A stretch of DNA of 64,000 bases. Source: Bradyrhizobium sediminis. Its GTDB lineage: Bacteria; Pseudomonadota; Alphaproteobacteria; Rhizobiales; Xanthobacteraceae. Numbering within the stretch: position 1 is the stretch's first letter; every line of letters starts with the position of its first letter. The position numbers were made by a program, and so were the translations under genes. The notes below the pieces were generated by a model, which saw nothing but the letters and a program-made list of their open reading frames with translations, did not search any database and was not told the DNA's origin. This document shows, one piece after another, positions 1 through 9,081 of the stretch. The stretch spans positions 4,276,001-4,340,000 of the forward strand of contig NZ_CP076135.1 of NCBI RefSeq assembly GCF_018736105.1. Reading direction: 5' to 3'.

Positions 1-362
1 AGCAATACCGGGAATGTCACGTGCTGGTGGTAGGCGGTGGCGACAGCGCCCTTGAAGCAGCAGCCAGCATTGCGGAGCAGCCCGGCACCACCGTAACGCT
101 GTCCCACCGCAGCGACGCATTTTCGCGTGCCAAGGCAAAAAATCGCGAGCGGGTGGCAACCGCAGAGAAGTCAGGCCGCCTCACCGTCCTGCTCCAATCC
201 AGCGTCAAGCGGATCGGCCGTCACGACGTCGAGATCGAGCAACAGGGGCGACAAATGCAGATCAGGAACGACGCCGTCATCGTGTGCGCCGGCGGCATCT
301 TGCCGACAGCCTTCCTCAAGAGTATCGGCATCGAGGTAGAGACCAAATATGGAACGGCCTAG
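1..362 (+). CDS. NAD(P)/FAD-dependent oxidoreductase, C-terminal part (5' end outside window)
   Basis: The open frame is already running at the window edge (codons from base 3) and stops with TAG at 360-362, so only about 119 C-terminal residues are present. A Rossmann motif, VLVVGGGDSALEAA, lies at the start, followed by a beta strand, the HRSDAF turn and a late VIVCAGGILPTAFL segment. This arrangement is that of the NAD(P)H-binding half of thioredoxin-reductase-like or YpdA-like flavoproteins. The FAD domain and any redox cysteines would be upstream and cannot be judged. The GTG at base 21 is inside the Rossmann motif and is not a credible start. The exact substrate is unknown. Confidence 0.8.
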   Translation, partial: QYRECHVLVVGGGDSALEAAASIAEQPGTTVTLSHRSDAFSRAKAKNRERVATAEKSGRLTVLLQSSVKRIGRHDVEIEQQGRQMQIRNDAVIVCAGGILPTAFLKSIGIEVETKYGTA

Positions 363-426
363 ATCAGTCCAGCCTCCGTTGCGCCGGGTGCCTCCGCAGA
401 CACGCAGTTGCTGGCCGGACATCTGC

Positions 427-795
427 ATGAGCGGATTGACAGTGGTCATCAGTTTCCTGCTCGCCACCGCATCGAGTCACGCTCAAATAAGTCCGAAGGA
501 ATTGACACTGGCAGGAGTGAGCGATTGCTTTAGGGAAGCGATCAGCACCAGTTCCGTGGAAGAGAATGGCTCGGTCGTCATTTTCTACTGCAGCGCAGCC
601 AAAGCCAAAACCCTGTATGGCTTTCTCGGCAGAAAGGTTCGCGCTGAGACTGTTCAAGACAGCAATGGGAAATTCGAGAACAGGCAATTTGGAAACAGCG
701 CATGTTACCACCGGATTGAGGACCCGAACGGCAAAGCCACTGACGATTTCCGGTGCGACCTGATCTTGATGCTCGGCGACGCATTGAGCGACTAG
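427..795 (+). CDS. Small secreted hypothetical protein
   Basis: This frame encodes 122 residues from the ATG at 427. That start gives a clean signal peptide (hydrophobic VVISFLLATASSHA then AQ), whereas the longer frame from 349 has a Pro/Arg-rich non-secretory N terminus overlapping the preceding gene. The mature part contains three cysteines (in SDCFRE, FYCSAA and SACYHR) plus FRCDL near the end, which suggests disulphides in the periplasm. I do not recognise the family. No good Shine-Dalgarno is visible before 427. It follows the oxidoreductase by about 65 bases, so co-transcription is possible. Confidence 0.55.
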   Translation: MSGLTVVISFLLATASSHAQISPKELTLAGVSDCFREAISTSSVEENGSVVIFYCSAAKAKTLYGFLGRKVRAETVQDSNGKFENRQFGNSACYHRIEDPNGKATDDFRCDLILMLGDALSD

Positions 796-1069
796 GGCGC
801 GGCTGAGCCACTCTCTCCGGCTGGACGGGAATCCCAACCCGGCACGGCAGCAGCTCAGGCGCCGCGTCGGCAGGGCCTGTGTCTCGTTTGGGCGATTTCC
901 GGGTCTCGGGCGTGCCATAGTTGCAGGATCGCCCCGCCACGACGAACTGACTCGTCAGCGGCCATGACCTGCAGCTCGCTGAAGCGCGAAATGCCAACAA
1001 AACTGCAAAATGAACCGTAAACCGCGGCTGGTTTTCGCGTCGGCTACGTTGCCAAGTTCTTGAAAAGCT

Positions 1070-1145
1070 TGGTGGGCGCACCAGGGCTCGAACCTGGGAC
1101 CCGATGATTAAGAGTCATCTGCTCTACCAACTGAGCTATGCGCCC
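1070..1145 (-). tRNA. tRNA-Lys (anticodon CTT)
   Basis: Read on the minus strand the sequence folds as a full tRNA: acceptor arms GGGCGCA and TGCGCCC, a D arm with AGCTCAGTTGGTAGAGC, an anticodon stem GATGA/TCATC around the loop CTCTTAA (anticodon CTT), and a T arm with GGTTCGAGCCC. The 3' CCA is encoded (bases 1072-1070). The length of 76 bases is normal. Confidence 0.97.
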
Positions 1146-1258
1146 GGAAACCGGCCCGGAAAGCCTTCGCAAGAGGGGGTCGTTTAGCAAAGCGATTCCC
1201 CTATGTCCAGCAAAGTGGCGAGGAATTCCCCGGCCATTTCGACCGAACGGGAAGGCGA

Positions 1259-1285
1259 AAAAGCCGCCTGAATTCAGCGGCTTTT
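1259..1285 (-). terminator. Rho-independent terminator after the Spy-like gene
   Basis: Arms AAAAGCCGC (1259-1267) and GCGGCTTTT (1277-1285) are perfect inverted repeats. On the minus strand the stem is followed by a run of five T. It lies 34 bases past the stop codon of the Spy/CpxP-like gene. The A/T symmetry may let it act in both directions. Confidence 0.75.
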
Positions 1286-1318
1286 GACGCATTTCGATCG
1301 ATCGGGGGCGGTTGCCCG

Positions 1319-1918
1319 CTAGAGCCGCTCGGGGCCCCCCCGGTCGCCCCGGTCCTTGCCCGGCCCGCCGTCCCGGTCGTACCGATCCCGGTCATAGCCA
1401 CGGCCCCAGCCGCCGTCGTCGCGGTCCATGCCGCGCTGGAATCCGTGGTGGCGCCAGCCACCCCGGCCGAACCGGCCTTCCATATGGGTCAGGATGGCGA
1501 GGCGCCGCTTCTGGCCGTCGTCGAGGGTCTTGTAGAGCGGATCCGCCGCGTCTGCGATCTTCTTCATCGCCGCCGCCGTGGTCGCCATGGTCTCGGCGCG
1601 GTCGCGCAGGCGCGCGACCAGATCGGCCGGCTGCGCGGTATCGTCAGGCTTGGCATTCATCCGCGCATTGGCGCGATCGATTCGCAGTTTGGCGAAATCC
1701 CGCACCGCGGCTTCGACCGGCGGCCACAGCTTTTCCTGTTCGGCGTTGAGCTTGAGGCCCGCCTTGACGGCGGCAATCCGCGCGTCGGTGAACGCCGCCC
1801 TGTCCTCCGGGCTCATCCGCTCGTGGTGGTGGAACCAGGGGCGGTTGTGCTGGGCATAGACCGCGGTGGAACCGGCGATGGCGAGGGCTGCGATCCCGGC
1901 GATGGCGAACTTCTTCAT
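1319..1918 (-). CDS. Spy/CpxP-like periplasmic protein
   Basis: The product is 199 residues from the ATG at 1918, chosen because AAGGAGG lies directly upstream and because it begins with a signal peptide (MKKFAIAGIAALAIAG...VYAQ). The mature N-terminal half is helical and carries the pattern of the Spy/CpxP (LTXXQ) group: a histidine patch HHHERMSPEDRAAF, then LKLNAEQEKLWPPVEAAVRDFAKLR. Members act as ATP-independent periplasmic chaperones or envelope-stress sensors, often also metal-responsive. The last 50 residues are unusual, almost entirely Gly, Arg and Asp, probably disordered. Function is inferred from family resemblance only. Confidence 0.75.
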   Translation of the reverse strand: MKKFAIAGIAALAIAGSTAVYAQHNRPWFHHHERMSPEDRAAFTDARIAAVKAGLKLNAEQEKLWPPVEAAVRDFAKLRIDRANARMNAKPDDTAQPADLVARLRDRAETMATTAAAMKKIADAADPLYKTLDDGQKRRLAILTHMEGRFGRGGWRHHGFQRGMDRDDGGWGRGYDRDRYDRDGGPGKDRGDRGGPERL

Positions 1919-2146
1919 GCGAACCTCCTTCAAAAGGTTGCCTGAAGATGAGGTCACCCAGCCTGCCAATCAACTTACAGATTGGACAGGGTGGCCTCTG
2001 TTACCAAGATGTAATCCTGCAGCGAGTCCTCTCGACCGGAACAGGTGTCGAAGCCACCAGCCAAAGGCCGCGTCCGCCTTCGGTTGGTGGGCAGATTTCG
2101 GAATGAACCTCGACTTGTTAAGAATTATTCGCGGGTAGCTGCATGC

Positions 2147-3892
2147 TTACCATCGTCCAAACCTGCCATTGGTCTGCTGTGGTTGGAGACCAGATCCATG
2201 AGACTGCGTCGACACCATGCGGAGGTTGCCACCGCCGCTTCCCGGCGGCGTACCGATGTTGGACCGCGATATGCCCACCGGCTGCCGATTGACGCCAATC
2301 TGCGAGGGCAGTTTCGCAGGCCGACCGTCGATGCGGTTCGCCACTCCACCAAGCTTCGGATTTTGCCCAACGGCCTTGTTCAAACCACCGGCCGGCAAGT
2401 TTATGATCTTGCCGGAAGCGGCGCCATTGTTTCCGGTAGATGCGTGCGTGCCGGGCAGCGTGACGATTCGATCGCCACTGCCGGGCTTGTCCATGCCGGA
2501 CTTGCCGGCAGCCATGTTGCCTGACCCACCCTGCAGAACATTTCCCTGTTGCGGAGAGCGGCCCTGCAACAACCCGGATCCGCCGGGGTTGAGACCGGAA
2601 TTGTCCCGCGACATGCCGAGAGTGCCGAGCTTGATCGAAGCCGGCGCGATGATCTGCGTCGGCTGCGAAAGTGGAACCATTTTCGGCTGCGCCGCCAGTT
2701 TCAGCGCATTCTGCGCATAGGGACCGTTCGAGAACTTGTCATAGAACGACTTGTACGCGACGGGGGAATTGGCGAGCACCGCATTGTGCCACGCCTTCGC
2801 CTGCACGAGACTGCCCAGCAGCGCGCGAATACGGTCGCACAGCGGATCGTGAGGATAGAGCCGGATGAATTCCTGATAGTACTCGACGGAATTTTCCGCC
2901 AGCACGTAGTCGTAGGCCTGGCGCGTGGCGCGCGAGGGAAGATTGTCCGCCACCTGGACGGCCTTTTGCGGTGCCGGCACTCTCGTCGCCGCAACCGCGG
3001 TATCGCCGAAGAAATAGAAGTCGCGCGTCAGCGACGAGCTTTCCCAGGGGGTCTGCCGCCCGTCCGTCGAATTGTTCACGTCGAGCCGAATCCGCTTGAA
3101 CAACTGCTCGATCGGGAGGTTTTTCTCATGCGCCAGCCGCAAGAACGCAGCCGCGTACGGGCTATGGTCGCCGGTGCCGTCGAGCGCTTCGGTGCCCGGT
3201 GCGGTTGAATAGGCCACGATTGAGCCGTTCGGCGCATCGACGATCGCAAGTCCGCGTCCCGCCTCATTGAGCGAGGGGAACGGATTGTTGCGGCAGGCAT
3301 CGAGGATAACGATCCGCATCCGGCTCGGAATCGTCTCCAGCGTCGCCATCACGTCGACGAGCCGGACCGAACCATTGACCAGATCAGGTTCGGAAGAAAT
3401 CCTGGCATCGATCGGAACGAGATAGTTTTCGCCCGCGAGCTGCACGCCGTGGCCGGCATAATACACCATCGCCACGGTGTTCGGACCACGACCGGCAATC
3501 TTGCCCGAGAAGTCCTGCACGACCTGAATCATCTCATTGTGACTGAGATCCGTTGCCGAAATGACCTCGAAGCCCGCGGCATTGAGCAGTTGAGCGACGG
3601 CCTTCGCGTCATTGGCGGGGTTCGAGAGCTGGGCAACGTTTCGATAGTTCGAGTTGCCGATCACCAGCGCGACGCGCTGCTCCGGCCCCGTCAATCCCAG
3701 CGAATTGCCGGCGCGAGCCGGATTCTCCGCCGCCTGGATTGGTTTCTGGACCGGAGGCTGCGTTTGCACCGACTGTTCGACGGTGGCGGTTTCCGTTGCC
3801 GCTCTCTGGGCATGGGCCGGACGTGTCGGACCTGCCGCCAGCAGGCTGGCGAAAAGGCAGGCACCCAATAAAGTGCTCTTGAATAAGCTCAT
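2147..3892 (-). CDS. Secreted caspase-fold (p20, orthocaspase-like) protein
   Basis: The product is 581 residues from the ATG at 3892, which gives a signal peptide (MSLFKSTLLGACLFASLLAAG). Residues about 70-295 are a caspase p20 domain: RVALVIGNSNY opens it, the catalytic His148 lies in VYYAGHG, and the catalytic Cys200 in ILDACRNNPF; both dyad residues are intact. Behind it comes a helical segment with PHDPLCDRIRALLG-type repeats, then about 180 residues rich in Gly, Ser, Asn and Gln. The domain implies a cysteine peptidase cleaving after basic residues. Export means the targets would be outside the cytoplasm. No partner gene adjoins it. The substrate and role are unknown. Confidence 0.85.
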   Translation of the reverse strand: MSLFKSTLLGACLFASLLAAGPTRPAHAQRAATETATVEQSVQTQPPVQKPIQAAENPARAGNSLGLTGPEQRVALVIGNSNYRNVAQLSNPANDAKAVAQLLNAAGFEVISATDLSHNEMIQVVQDFSGKIAGRGPNTVAMVYYAGHGVQLAGENYLVPIDARISSEPDLVNGSVRLVDVMATLETIPSRMRIVILDACRNNPFPSLNEAGRGLAIVDAPNGSIVAYSTAPGTEALDGTGDHSPYAAAFLRLAHEKNLPIEQLFKRIRLDVNNSTDGRQTPWESSSLTRDFYFFGDTAVAATRVPAPQKAVQVADNLPSRATRQAYDYVLAENSVEYYQEFIRLYPHDPLCDRIRALLGSLVQAKAWHNAVLANSPVAYKSFYDKFSNGPYAQNALKLAAQPKMVPLSQPTQIIAPASIKLGTLGMSRDNSGLNPGGSGLLQGRSPQQGNVLQGGSGNMAAGKSGMDKPGSGDRIVTLPGTHASTGNNGAASGKIINLPAGGLNKAVGQNPKLGGVANRIDGRPAKLPSQIGVNRQPVGISRSNIGTPPGSGGGNLRMVSTQSHGSGLQPQQTNGRFGRW

Positions 3893-4099
3893 AGCGCTCT
3901 CCCACAACAAATCTCGGCGTGAGATTGGATGTGGTCACGCTAGTGCCGGCGCATGCTGGAGGTATGTGATGTCGATCACGAACCGGCTTGCCAAGCCGGC
4001 GGTCGCGTCAACGGGATGCAATCAACCCGGTTCCGCACCCGCGATCATGCCCGGCGGGTGACCGCCTTCGCGCGATCGCGGCAAGCCGGTCGATATCCT

Positions 4100-5425
4100 T
4101 CAGAGCATGCCGAGCGCGCGCGGCAGCCACAGCGAGATTTCCGGCACGTAGGTGACGACACCGAGGAAGATCAGCATGGTCAAGAGCCACGGCCACACCG
4201 CGATCGTCAGTTCGGTGATGCCCATCTTGGCGATACCCGACGCCACGTAGAGGTTGAGCCCGACCGGCGGGTGGCACATGCCGACTTCCATGTTGACGAC
4301 CATCAGGATGCCCAGATGCACCGGGTGAATCCCGAGCTTGACCGCCACCGGAAACAGGATCGGCGCCATGATCAGCACGATCGAGGACGCCTCCATCACA
4401 TTGCCGGCGATCAGCAGCAGCACGTTGACGATCAGCAGGAAGATAATCCAGTCGACACCGATCGACGTGATCCACGCGGCGATGTGCTGCGGAATATTCT
4501 CATTCGCCATTAGGAACGAGAACAGCACCGCATTGGTGATGATGTAGAGAATCATCGCGCTCATATTGGCGGAGCCGAGCAGCACCTTGGGCACGTCCCT
4601 GAGCCCCATGTCCTTGTACACGAACACCGCGATGACGAAGGCATAGACCGCGCTGACGGCTGCAGCCTCGGTCGGCGTGAACAGGCCGGCATAGATCCCG
4701 CCGAGCACGATCAGGATCAGGAGCAGCCCCCACATGCATTTCTGGAATGCGACAAAGCGCTCGGTCCAGCTCGCGCGCGGCAACCGCGGATAGTCGTTCT
4801 TCCAGGCGCGATAGAACGTCGTCAGCCCGAGCAACGTCGCCAGCATCAGGCCGGGGATGACGCCCGCCATGAACATCTGCCCGACCGAGGCCGAAGACAC
4901 CCGAAGGCCGGCCGGATCGAGCGCGACGCTGCCGCCGGTCGCCACGCAATAGATCACCATCACGATCGACGGCGGGATCAGGATGCCGAGCGCACCGGAG
5001 GTGGTGATGACGCCGGCGCCGAAGCGCTTGGGGAAACCCTGTTTCACCATCGCCGGCATCATGATCGAGCCGATCGCGATCACGGTCGCCGGCGACGAGC
5101 CCGACACCGCGGCGAACAGTGCGCAGGCCATCACGCCCGCGAGACCCAGCCCGCCGTGCCAGTGCCCGACCATCGAGGTGGCAAAATTGATCATGCGGCG
5201 CGCGACGCCGCCATGGGTCAGGAAGTTGCCGGCTAGAATGAAGAACGGGATCGCCATGATCTCGAAATTGTCGATGCCGGTAAACAGTTTCAGCGCCACC
5301 GACTCGGTCGGAACGTTCGTCATCGTGTAGATGAAGGTCAGAACCGTCATGCCAAGCGCGATCGAGATCGGCATGCCCGTCAGCATCAGCGCGATCAGGA
5401 GTCCGAAGATGAATAGGCTGCTCAT
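4100..5425 (-). CDS. dctM: TRAP transporter large permease DctM
   Basis: The 441-residue membrane protein has the hydrophobic pattern and length of DctM, the large subunit that carries the transport path in TRAP systems. Recognisable stretches are PFFILAGNFLTHGGVARRM, SGSSPATVIAIGSIMMPAM and the conserved ILIPPSIVMVIY. It uses a sodium or proton gradient with DctQ and the binding protein DctP to import C4-dicarboxylates or related acids. Its ATG overlaps the dctQ stop in an ATGA, so the two are translationally coupled. It is the last gene of the dctPQM unit. Confidence 0.95.
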   Translation of the reverse strand: MSSLFIFGLLIALMLTGMPISIALGMTVLTFIYTMTNVPTESVALKLFTGIDNFEIMAIPFFILAGNFLTHGGVARRMINFATSMVGHWHGGLGLAGVMACALFAAVSGSSPATVIAIGSIMMPAMVKQGFPKRFGAGVITTSGALGILIPPSIVMVIYCVATGGSVALDPAGLRVSSASVGQMFMAGVIPGLMLATLLGLTTFYRAWKNDYPRLPRASWTERFVAFQKCMWGLLLILIVLGGIYAGLFTPTEAAAVSAVYAFVIAVFVYKDMGLRDVPKVLLGSANMSAMILYIITNAVLFSFLMANENIPQHIAAWITSIGVDWIIFLLIVNVLLLIAGNVMEASSIVLIMAPILFPVAVKLGIHPVHLGILMVVNMEVGMCHPPVGLNLYVASGIAKMGITELTIAVWPWLLTMLIFLGVVTYVPEISLWLPRALGML

Positions 5426-5997
5426 CGCATGACCTCCGCGGCGCCGATGCCGGGCGCGTCGACGTCGATTCCCTCGACATGGGCGTGGTCATGGTGCGGC
5501 AATTCGCCGGTGCGCCAGAAAGTGAAGGCAACCTGGAGAAAACGGAAGCACATCAAATAGGAGCCGAGCGGAATGCAGAGATAGATGATCCAGCTTGGAA
5601 TTTCCAGATCAGGCGAGACCTGATCGGTAAACATCAGCCCGAAGACGAATTTTGCGCCCATGGTGCCGATCACGGCGGTGAAGAAGGCGCCGCAGAACAG
5701 CCCGAACAGCACCACGATGTTCCGCCACGGCGGCTTGAGCTGGTTGACAAGGACGTCGACGCCGACGTGAATTCCGGTACGCACGCCATAGGCCGCGCCA
5801 AACTTCGCCACCCACACGAACATGTAGATGCACAGTTCCTGCGCCCAGGACAGGTTGATCGGAAACAGCAACGGATAAAGGACGGGAATTCCGATGAGAT
5901 AGCGATGCATCACCGCAAGAAAGATGATGAACGTCGCGAGCGCCATCAGCGTCGCGATCAGTATCTCCTCAAGCCGATCGAGGATACGAAGAAACAT
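5422..5997 (-). CDS. dctQ: TRAP transporter small permease DctQ
   Basis: This 191-residue protein has about four transmembrane segments, matching DctQ. The start at 5997 has a GGGGAG Shine-Dalgarno close upstream. Residues LSWAQELCIYMFVWVAKFGAAYGVRTGIHV carry the conserved W/E and G-R-HI pattern of DctQ proteins. The C-terminal tail is Asp/His-rich and cytoplasmic. It joins DctM to form the membrane part of the importer. Confidence 0.93.
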   Translation of the reverse strand: MFLRILDRLEEILIATLMALATFIIFLAVMHRYLIGIPVLYPLLFPINLSWAQELCIYMFVWVAKFGAAYGVRTGIHVGVDVLVNQLKPPWRNIVVLFGLFCGAFFTAVIGTMGAKFVFGLMFTDQVSPDLEIPSWIIYLCIPLGSYLMCFRFLQVAFTFWRTGELPHHDHAHVEGIDVDAPGIGAAEVMR

Positions 5998-6058
5998 GAA
6001 CTCCCCCCATGCGGATCATCCTTGGAGCCAAGGCGGATGATCTCGCGCATTCCCTTTT

Positions 6059-6122
6059 GCGGCCAAAACGGCCGCAGTCCCCCAGACGTGAAAAGGCTTC
6101 CGTGCCGAAGCGCGGAAGCCTT
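6059..6122 (-). terminator. Hairpins between dctP and dctQ
   Basis: Two hairpins lie in the 136-base gap. The one nearer dctP has perfect ten-base arms, AAGGCTTCCG (6093-6102) and CGGAAGCCTT (6113-6122), and a TTTT run after the stem on the minus strand. A second, GCGGCC around AAAAC, is at 6059-6075. They could stop most transcripts after dctP, giving more binding protein than permease, which is a common arrangement in TRAP operons. Confidence 0.6.
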
Positions 6123-6133
6123 CCGACGTCGCT

Positions 6134-7135
6134 TTAGTTGGTCGCGCCCCTCGTCTCCTTGAGGAATTCGTCGATCAGCGGCTGGCCGACGCGCTTTGCC
6201 ACATCCTGGTAAACCGGTTCGAGCGCCTTGCGCATCGCCGCATCCTGCTCCGGCGTCAGCGTGATGATTTCGCTCTTGCCGGTCTTCTTGATCTCCGCCA
6301 ACGCGTCTTCGTTTTCCTTCAGCGACTGACCGTTGCCGTAGGCGGTGGCTTCCTTCATGGCCTTGTCGAGCTGGACTTTGATATCGGCAGGAATTCCATC
6401 CCAGAACTTCTTGTTCACCACCACGATATAGCCGATGTAGCCGTGATTGGTGCTGGTGATATACTTCTGCACTTCATGCATCTTCTGGGTGTAGATGTTC
6501 GACCAGGTATTTTCCTGCCCGTCGACCACGCCGGTCTGCAGCGCCTGATAGACTTCCGAGAACGCCATCACCTGCGGAATCGCACCAAGCGTACGGAACT
6601 GTGCTTCCAGCACCTTGGAGGACTGAATGCGGAATTTCAGGCCCTTGTAGTCGGCGGGCGCGACCAGCTTCTTGTTGGCGCTCATCGCCTTGAAGCCGTT
6701 GTCCCAATAGGCCAGCCCGGTCATGCCCTTGGCATCGAGCAGCTTGAGCAGCTTGGCGCCGAGCGGACCGTCGGTGACTTTGCGCAGCGTCTTCAGGTCC
6801 GGCAGGATATAGGGAAGATCGAAAACCTCGAATTCCTTGACGCCGATCGGGCCGAATTTTGCGTTCGACGGCGCCAGCATCTGCACCGCGCCAAGCTGCA
6901 GCGCCTCCAGCTCTTCCTTGTCCTTGTAGAGCTGCGAGTTCGGATAGACTTCGACCTTCACCTTGCCGCCGGTGTACTTCTCGGCCAGTTCCTTGAACTT
7001 TTCGGAGGCGAGACCCTTCGGCGTATTCGGCGCGACCACGTGGCTGAATTTGATGACGATCGGAGCCTGCGCCGCCGCGGGCCCTGCCAGTGCCAATGCC
7101 GCGACCGACGCAGCAGCCAAAACCAGTTTACGCAT
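6134..7135 (-). CDS. dctP: TRAP transporter solute-binding protein DctP
   Basis: The product is 333 residues from the ATG at 7135; GGAGG lies five bases upstream and the protein starts with a signal peptide (MRKLVLAAASVAALALAGPAAAQA). Family hallmarks are IKFSHVVAPNTPKGLASEKFKEL near the N terminus, the ligand-binding FRIQSSKVLEAQ arginine segment, and PQVMAFSEVYQALQTGVVDGQENTWSN. It captures C4-dicarboxylate-like acids in the periplasm and delivers them to DctQM. The dctBD pair upstream supports a dicarboxylate ligand, but the actual substrate is not fixed by sequence. Confidence 0.94.
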   Translation of the reverse strand: MRKLVLAAASVAALALAGPAAAQAPIVIKFSHVVAPNTPKGLASEKFKELAEKYTGGKVKVEVYPNSQLYKDKEELEALQLGAVQMLAPSNAKFGPIGVKEFEVFDLPYILPDLKTLRKVTDGPLGAKLLKLLDAKGMTGLAYWDNGFKAMSANKKLVAPADYKGLKFRIQSSKVLEAQFRTLGAIPQVMAFSEVYQALQTGVVDGQENTWSNIYTQKMHEVQKYITSTNHGYIGYIVVVNKKFWDGIPADIKVQLDKAMKEATAYGNGQSLKENEDALAEIKKTGKSEIITLTPEQDAAMRKALEPVYQDVAKRVGQPLIDEFLKETRGATN

Positions 7136-7734
7136 TTTTCCTCCCACATGATTTTCCCGAAGCGCGCGAGCTATGCGGCTCCGATGACGTTATTCCAGCG
7201 ACACCAATACAGAGAAGCCGGCCGAAATGCCATTGCTCGTTCGCAGGGGCCACTTCGCAAATTTTGCTGCATCGCAAAAGAAACGACGCTCGCGCGCGGC
7301 GTTCCCCTGCAATGCGCCCTTGCTGCCGGTCGACGTTGTCGCTGAGCTCGAAATAGTCGGATTGCGATTCACGCTGAAGCCTCGTGGTGACGAGGCAGCG
7401 TTCGGAATGCCCGAAGCGCGTTTACGCACGCCTTGTTGGTGGCAAGAGCCATGACCGTTGTCTCCCTCTCCCCGGCCCGTTCTTTGAGTGGACGCCGTGG
7501 GAATCTGCCTATCGACCTCGCTGCCAGCCGGCAGGAGATGGAAACACTTGAGCAAACTGCGTGCCAAGGTTCCGCGAGTTACCGCTTCGTTGAAAGTATG
7601 CGGGAATTTTCAACAGAGCGATCGAAAAGCCTGCAGCAATGTCCGATCTGACGCACAACACATGGGATGAGCGTGCGCAATCTCGCACGTCAATTCGACG
7701 CCAGGGACTTCGATCCCGGATACTGCAACCCAAT
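7136..7734. other. Long gap between dctD and dctP
   Basis: This 599-base stretch must contain the dctP promoter. I found no credible gene. I looked for a sigma-54 element (GG-N10-GC in a TGGCAC/TTGC context) on the minus strand within about 250 bases of dctP and did not find one I would defend, although DctD is a sigma-54 type activator. Confidence 0.5.
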
Positions 7735-9081
7735 TCATTCATAGTCCGCGCGATTGATTCCGTGTCTCTGCATCTTGTCGTAGAACGTTTTTCGGGGAAT
7801 GCCGAGTGCCGCCACCGTCAAGCGAACATCCCCATGATTTTCAGACAATGTTTGGCGAATTAGATCGCCTTCGTAACGCTCAACCTTGGTAGGCAATGAG
7901 TCACCGCTCGTACTTGCCTCCGAGTCAGAATTCGATTCGCCGTCACCCAACCCCAGCGCAACGCGTTCCGCAAAATGAGAGAGCTCTCGAACATTTCCGG
8001 GCCACTGGTGCTCCATGAGATGACGATGAAGAGCCCTGTTGATTTCAACAGGCTTGGTCTTGAACCGGCTCGCCGCCTTGTTCAGGAAGTGCGCGAACAG
8101 CAGCGGGATATCTTCCCTGCGTTCCCTGAGCGGCGGGATCGAGATCGTCACGACGTTCAATCGAAAGAACAGATCCTCCCGGAAGCTGCTTCGCTGTGCC
8201 GGATGACCGAGATCAACCTTGGATGCGGCGACCACGCGAAGGTCGACGGCCCGCAGGTCGTTGGTTCCAAGCGGCGCGACCTCGCGAGCTTCGAGAACCC
8301 GCAGGAGCTTGACTTGCGTCGAAACCGGCATGCTCTCGATTTCATCCAGGAACAGCGTTCCGCCACTCGAATGCTCAATACGGCCGATGCGTCGTTTCTG
8401 GGCTCCCGTGAACGCGCCGGGCTCATGCCCAAACAGCTCGCTCTCGATCATGGTTTCCGGGAGCGCCCCGCAGTTGAGTGCAACGAAGTGCCCCGCGCGC
8501 CGTTTGCTCCAGCGATGAAGGAGGTTGGCGACGACTTCCTTGCCGCTGCCGGTCTCGCCGGCGATCAGCACATCAACGTCTGCATCGGCGATCTGACGCA
8601 ACGTATTGCGCAACCGCTGCATCGATGGCGTTTGCCCGATCAAGGGCAATTCCTGCGTCGCAGCCTCGGTGGCCAGATAAAGACGCCGATTTTCCATGAC
8701 CAACCGCCGCATTTCGGCAGCGCGTCGAACGCTATGGATCAGCCGGTCCACGGCGAAGGGTTTCGCGATGAAATCATAGGCACCTTCACGCATGGCATCG
8801 ACAGCCATCGGAATGTCCCCGTGCCCGGTAATCAAGATCACCGGCATGGCAGGGTCGGTTTCTTTCAACCGCCTGAATAATTGCAGCCCGCTGATCTGCG
8901 GCATCCGGATGTCGGTGACGACGACGCCGTCGAAATTGCCGTTCAACACCGTTAGCGCGGAGCTGGCCGAGCTGAACGACAAGACCCGGAATCCGGCCAA
9001 TTCGAGCGTTTGCAAATTGGCGTGGCGGAGGGTTTCGTCGTCGTCGACAAAAACGACCGTTGTTTGGGAATTCTCATTCAT
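7735..9081 (-). CDS. dctD: Sigma-54-dependent response regulator DctD
   Basis: The product is 448 residues from the ATG at 9081, which overlaps the dctB stop in an ATGA. The receiver domain (1-125) has DDD at 13-15 and the phospho-acceptor Asp57 in VVVTDIRMP. The AAA+ domain follows with Walker A GETGSGKE, the sigma-54 contact motif GAFTGA and Walker [10 protein letters not shown]. The C-terminal Fis-type helix-turn-helix ends in [18 protein letters not shown]. DctD activates dicarboxylate transport genes with RNA polymerase-sigma-54 once DctB phosphorylates it. The expected target is dctPQM immediately downstream. Confidence 0.95.
   Translation of the reverse strand: MNENSQTTVVFVDDDETLRHANLQTLELAGFRVLSFSSASSALTVLNGNFDGVVVTDIRMPQISGLQLFRRLKETDPAMPVILITGHGDIPMAVDAMREGAYDFIAKPFAVDRLIHSVRRAAEMRRLVMENRRLYLATEAATQELPLIGQTPSMQRLRNTLRQIADADVDVLIAGETGSGKEVVANLLHRWSKRRAGHFVALNCGALPETMIESELFGHEPGAFTGAQKRRIGRIEHSSGGTLFLDEIESMPVSTQVKLLRVLEAREVAPLGTNDLRAVDLRVVAASKVDLGHPAQRSSFREDLFFRLNVVTISIPPLRERREDIPLLFAHFLNKAASRFKTKPVEINRALHRHLMEHQWPGNVRELSHFAERVALGLGDGESNSDSEASTSGDSLPTKVERYEGDLIRQTLSENHGDVRLTVAALGIPRKTFYDKMQRHGINRADYE

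Noticed and set aside
7136..7734. Sigma-54 promoter for dctP
   Set aside because: Near matches such as TGGCATTTCGGCCGGC have wrong GG-GC spacing; none could be defended.
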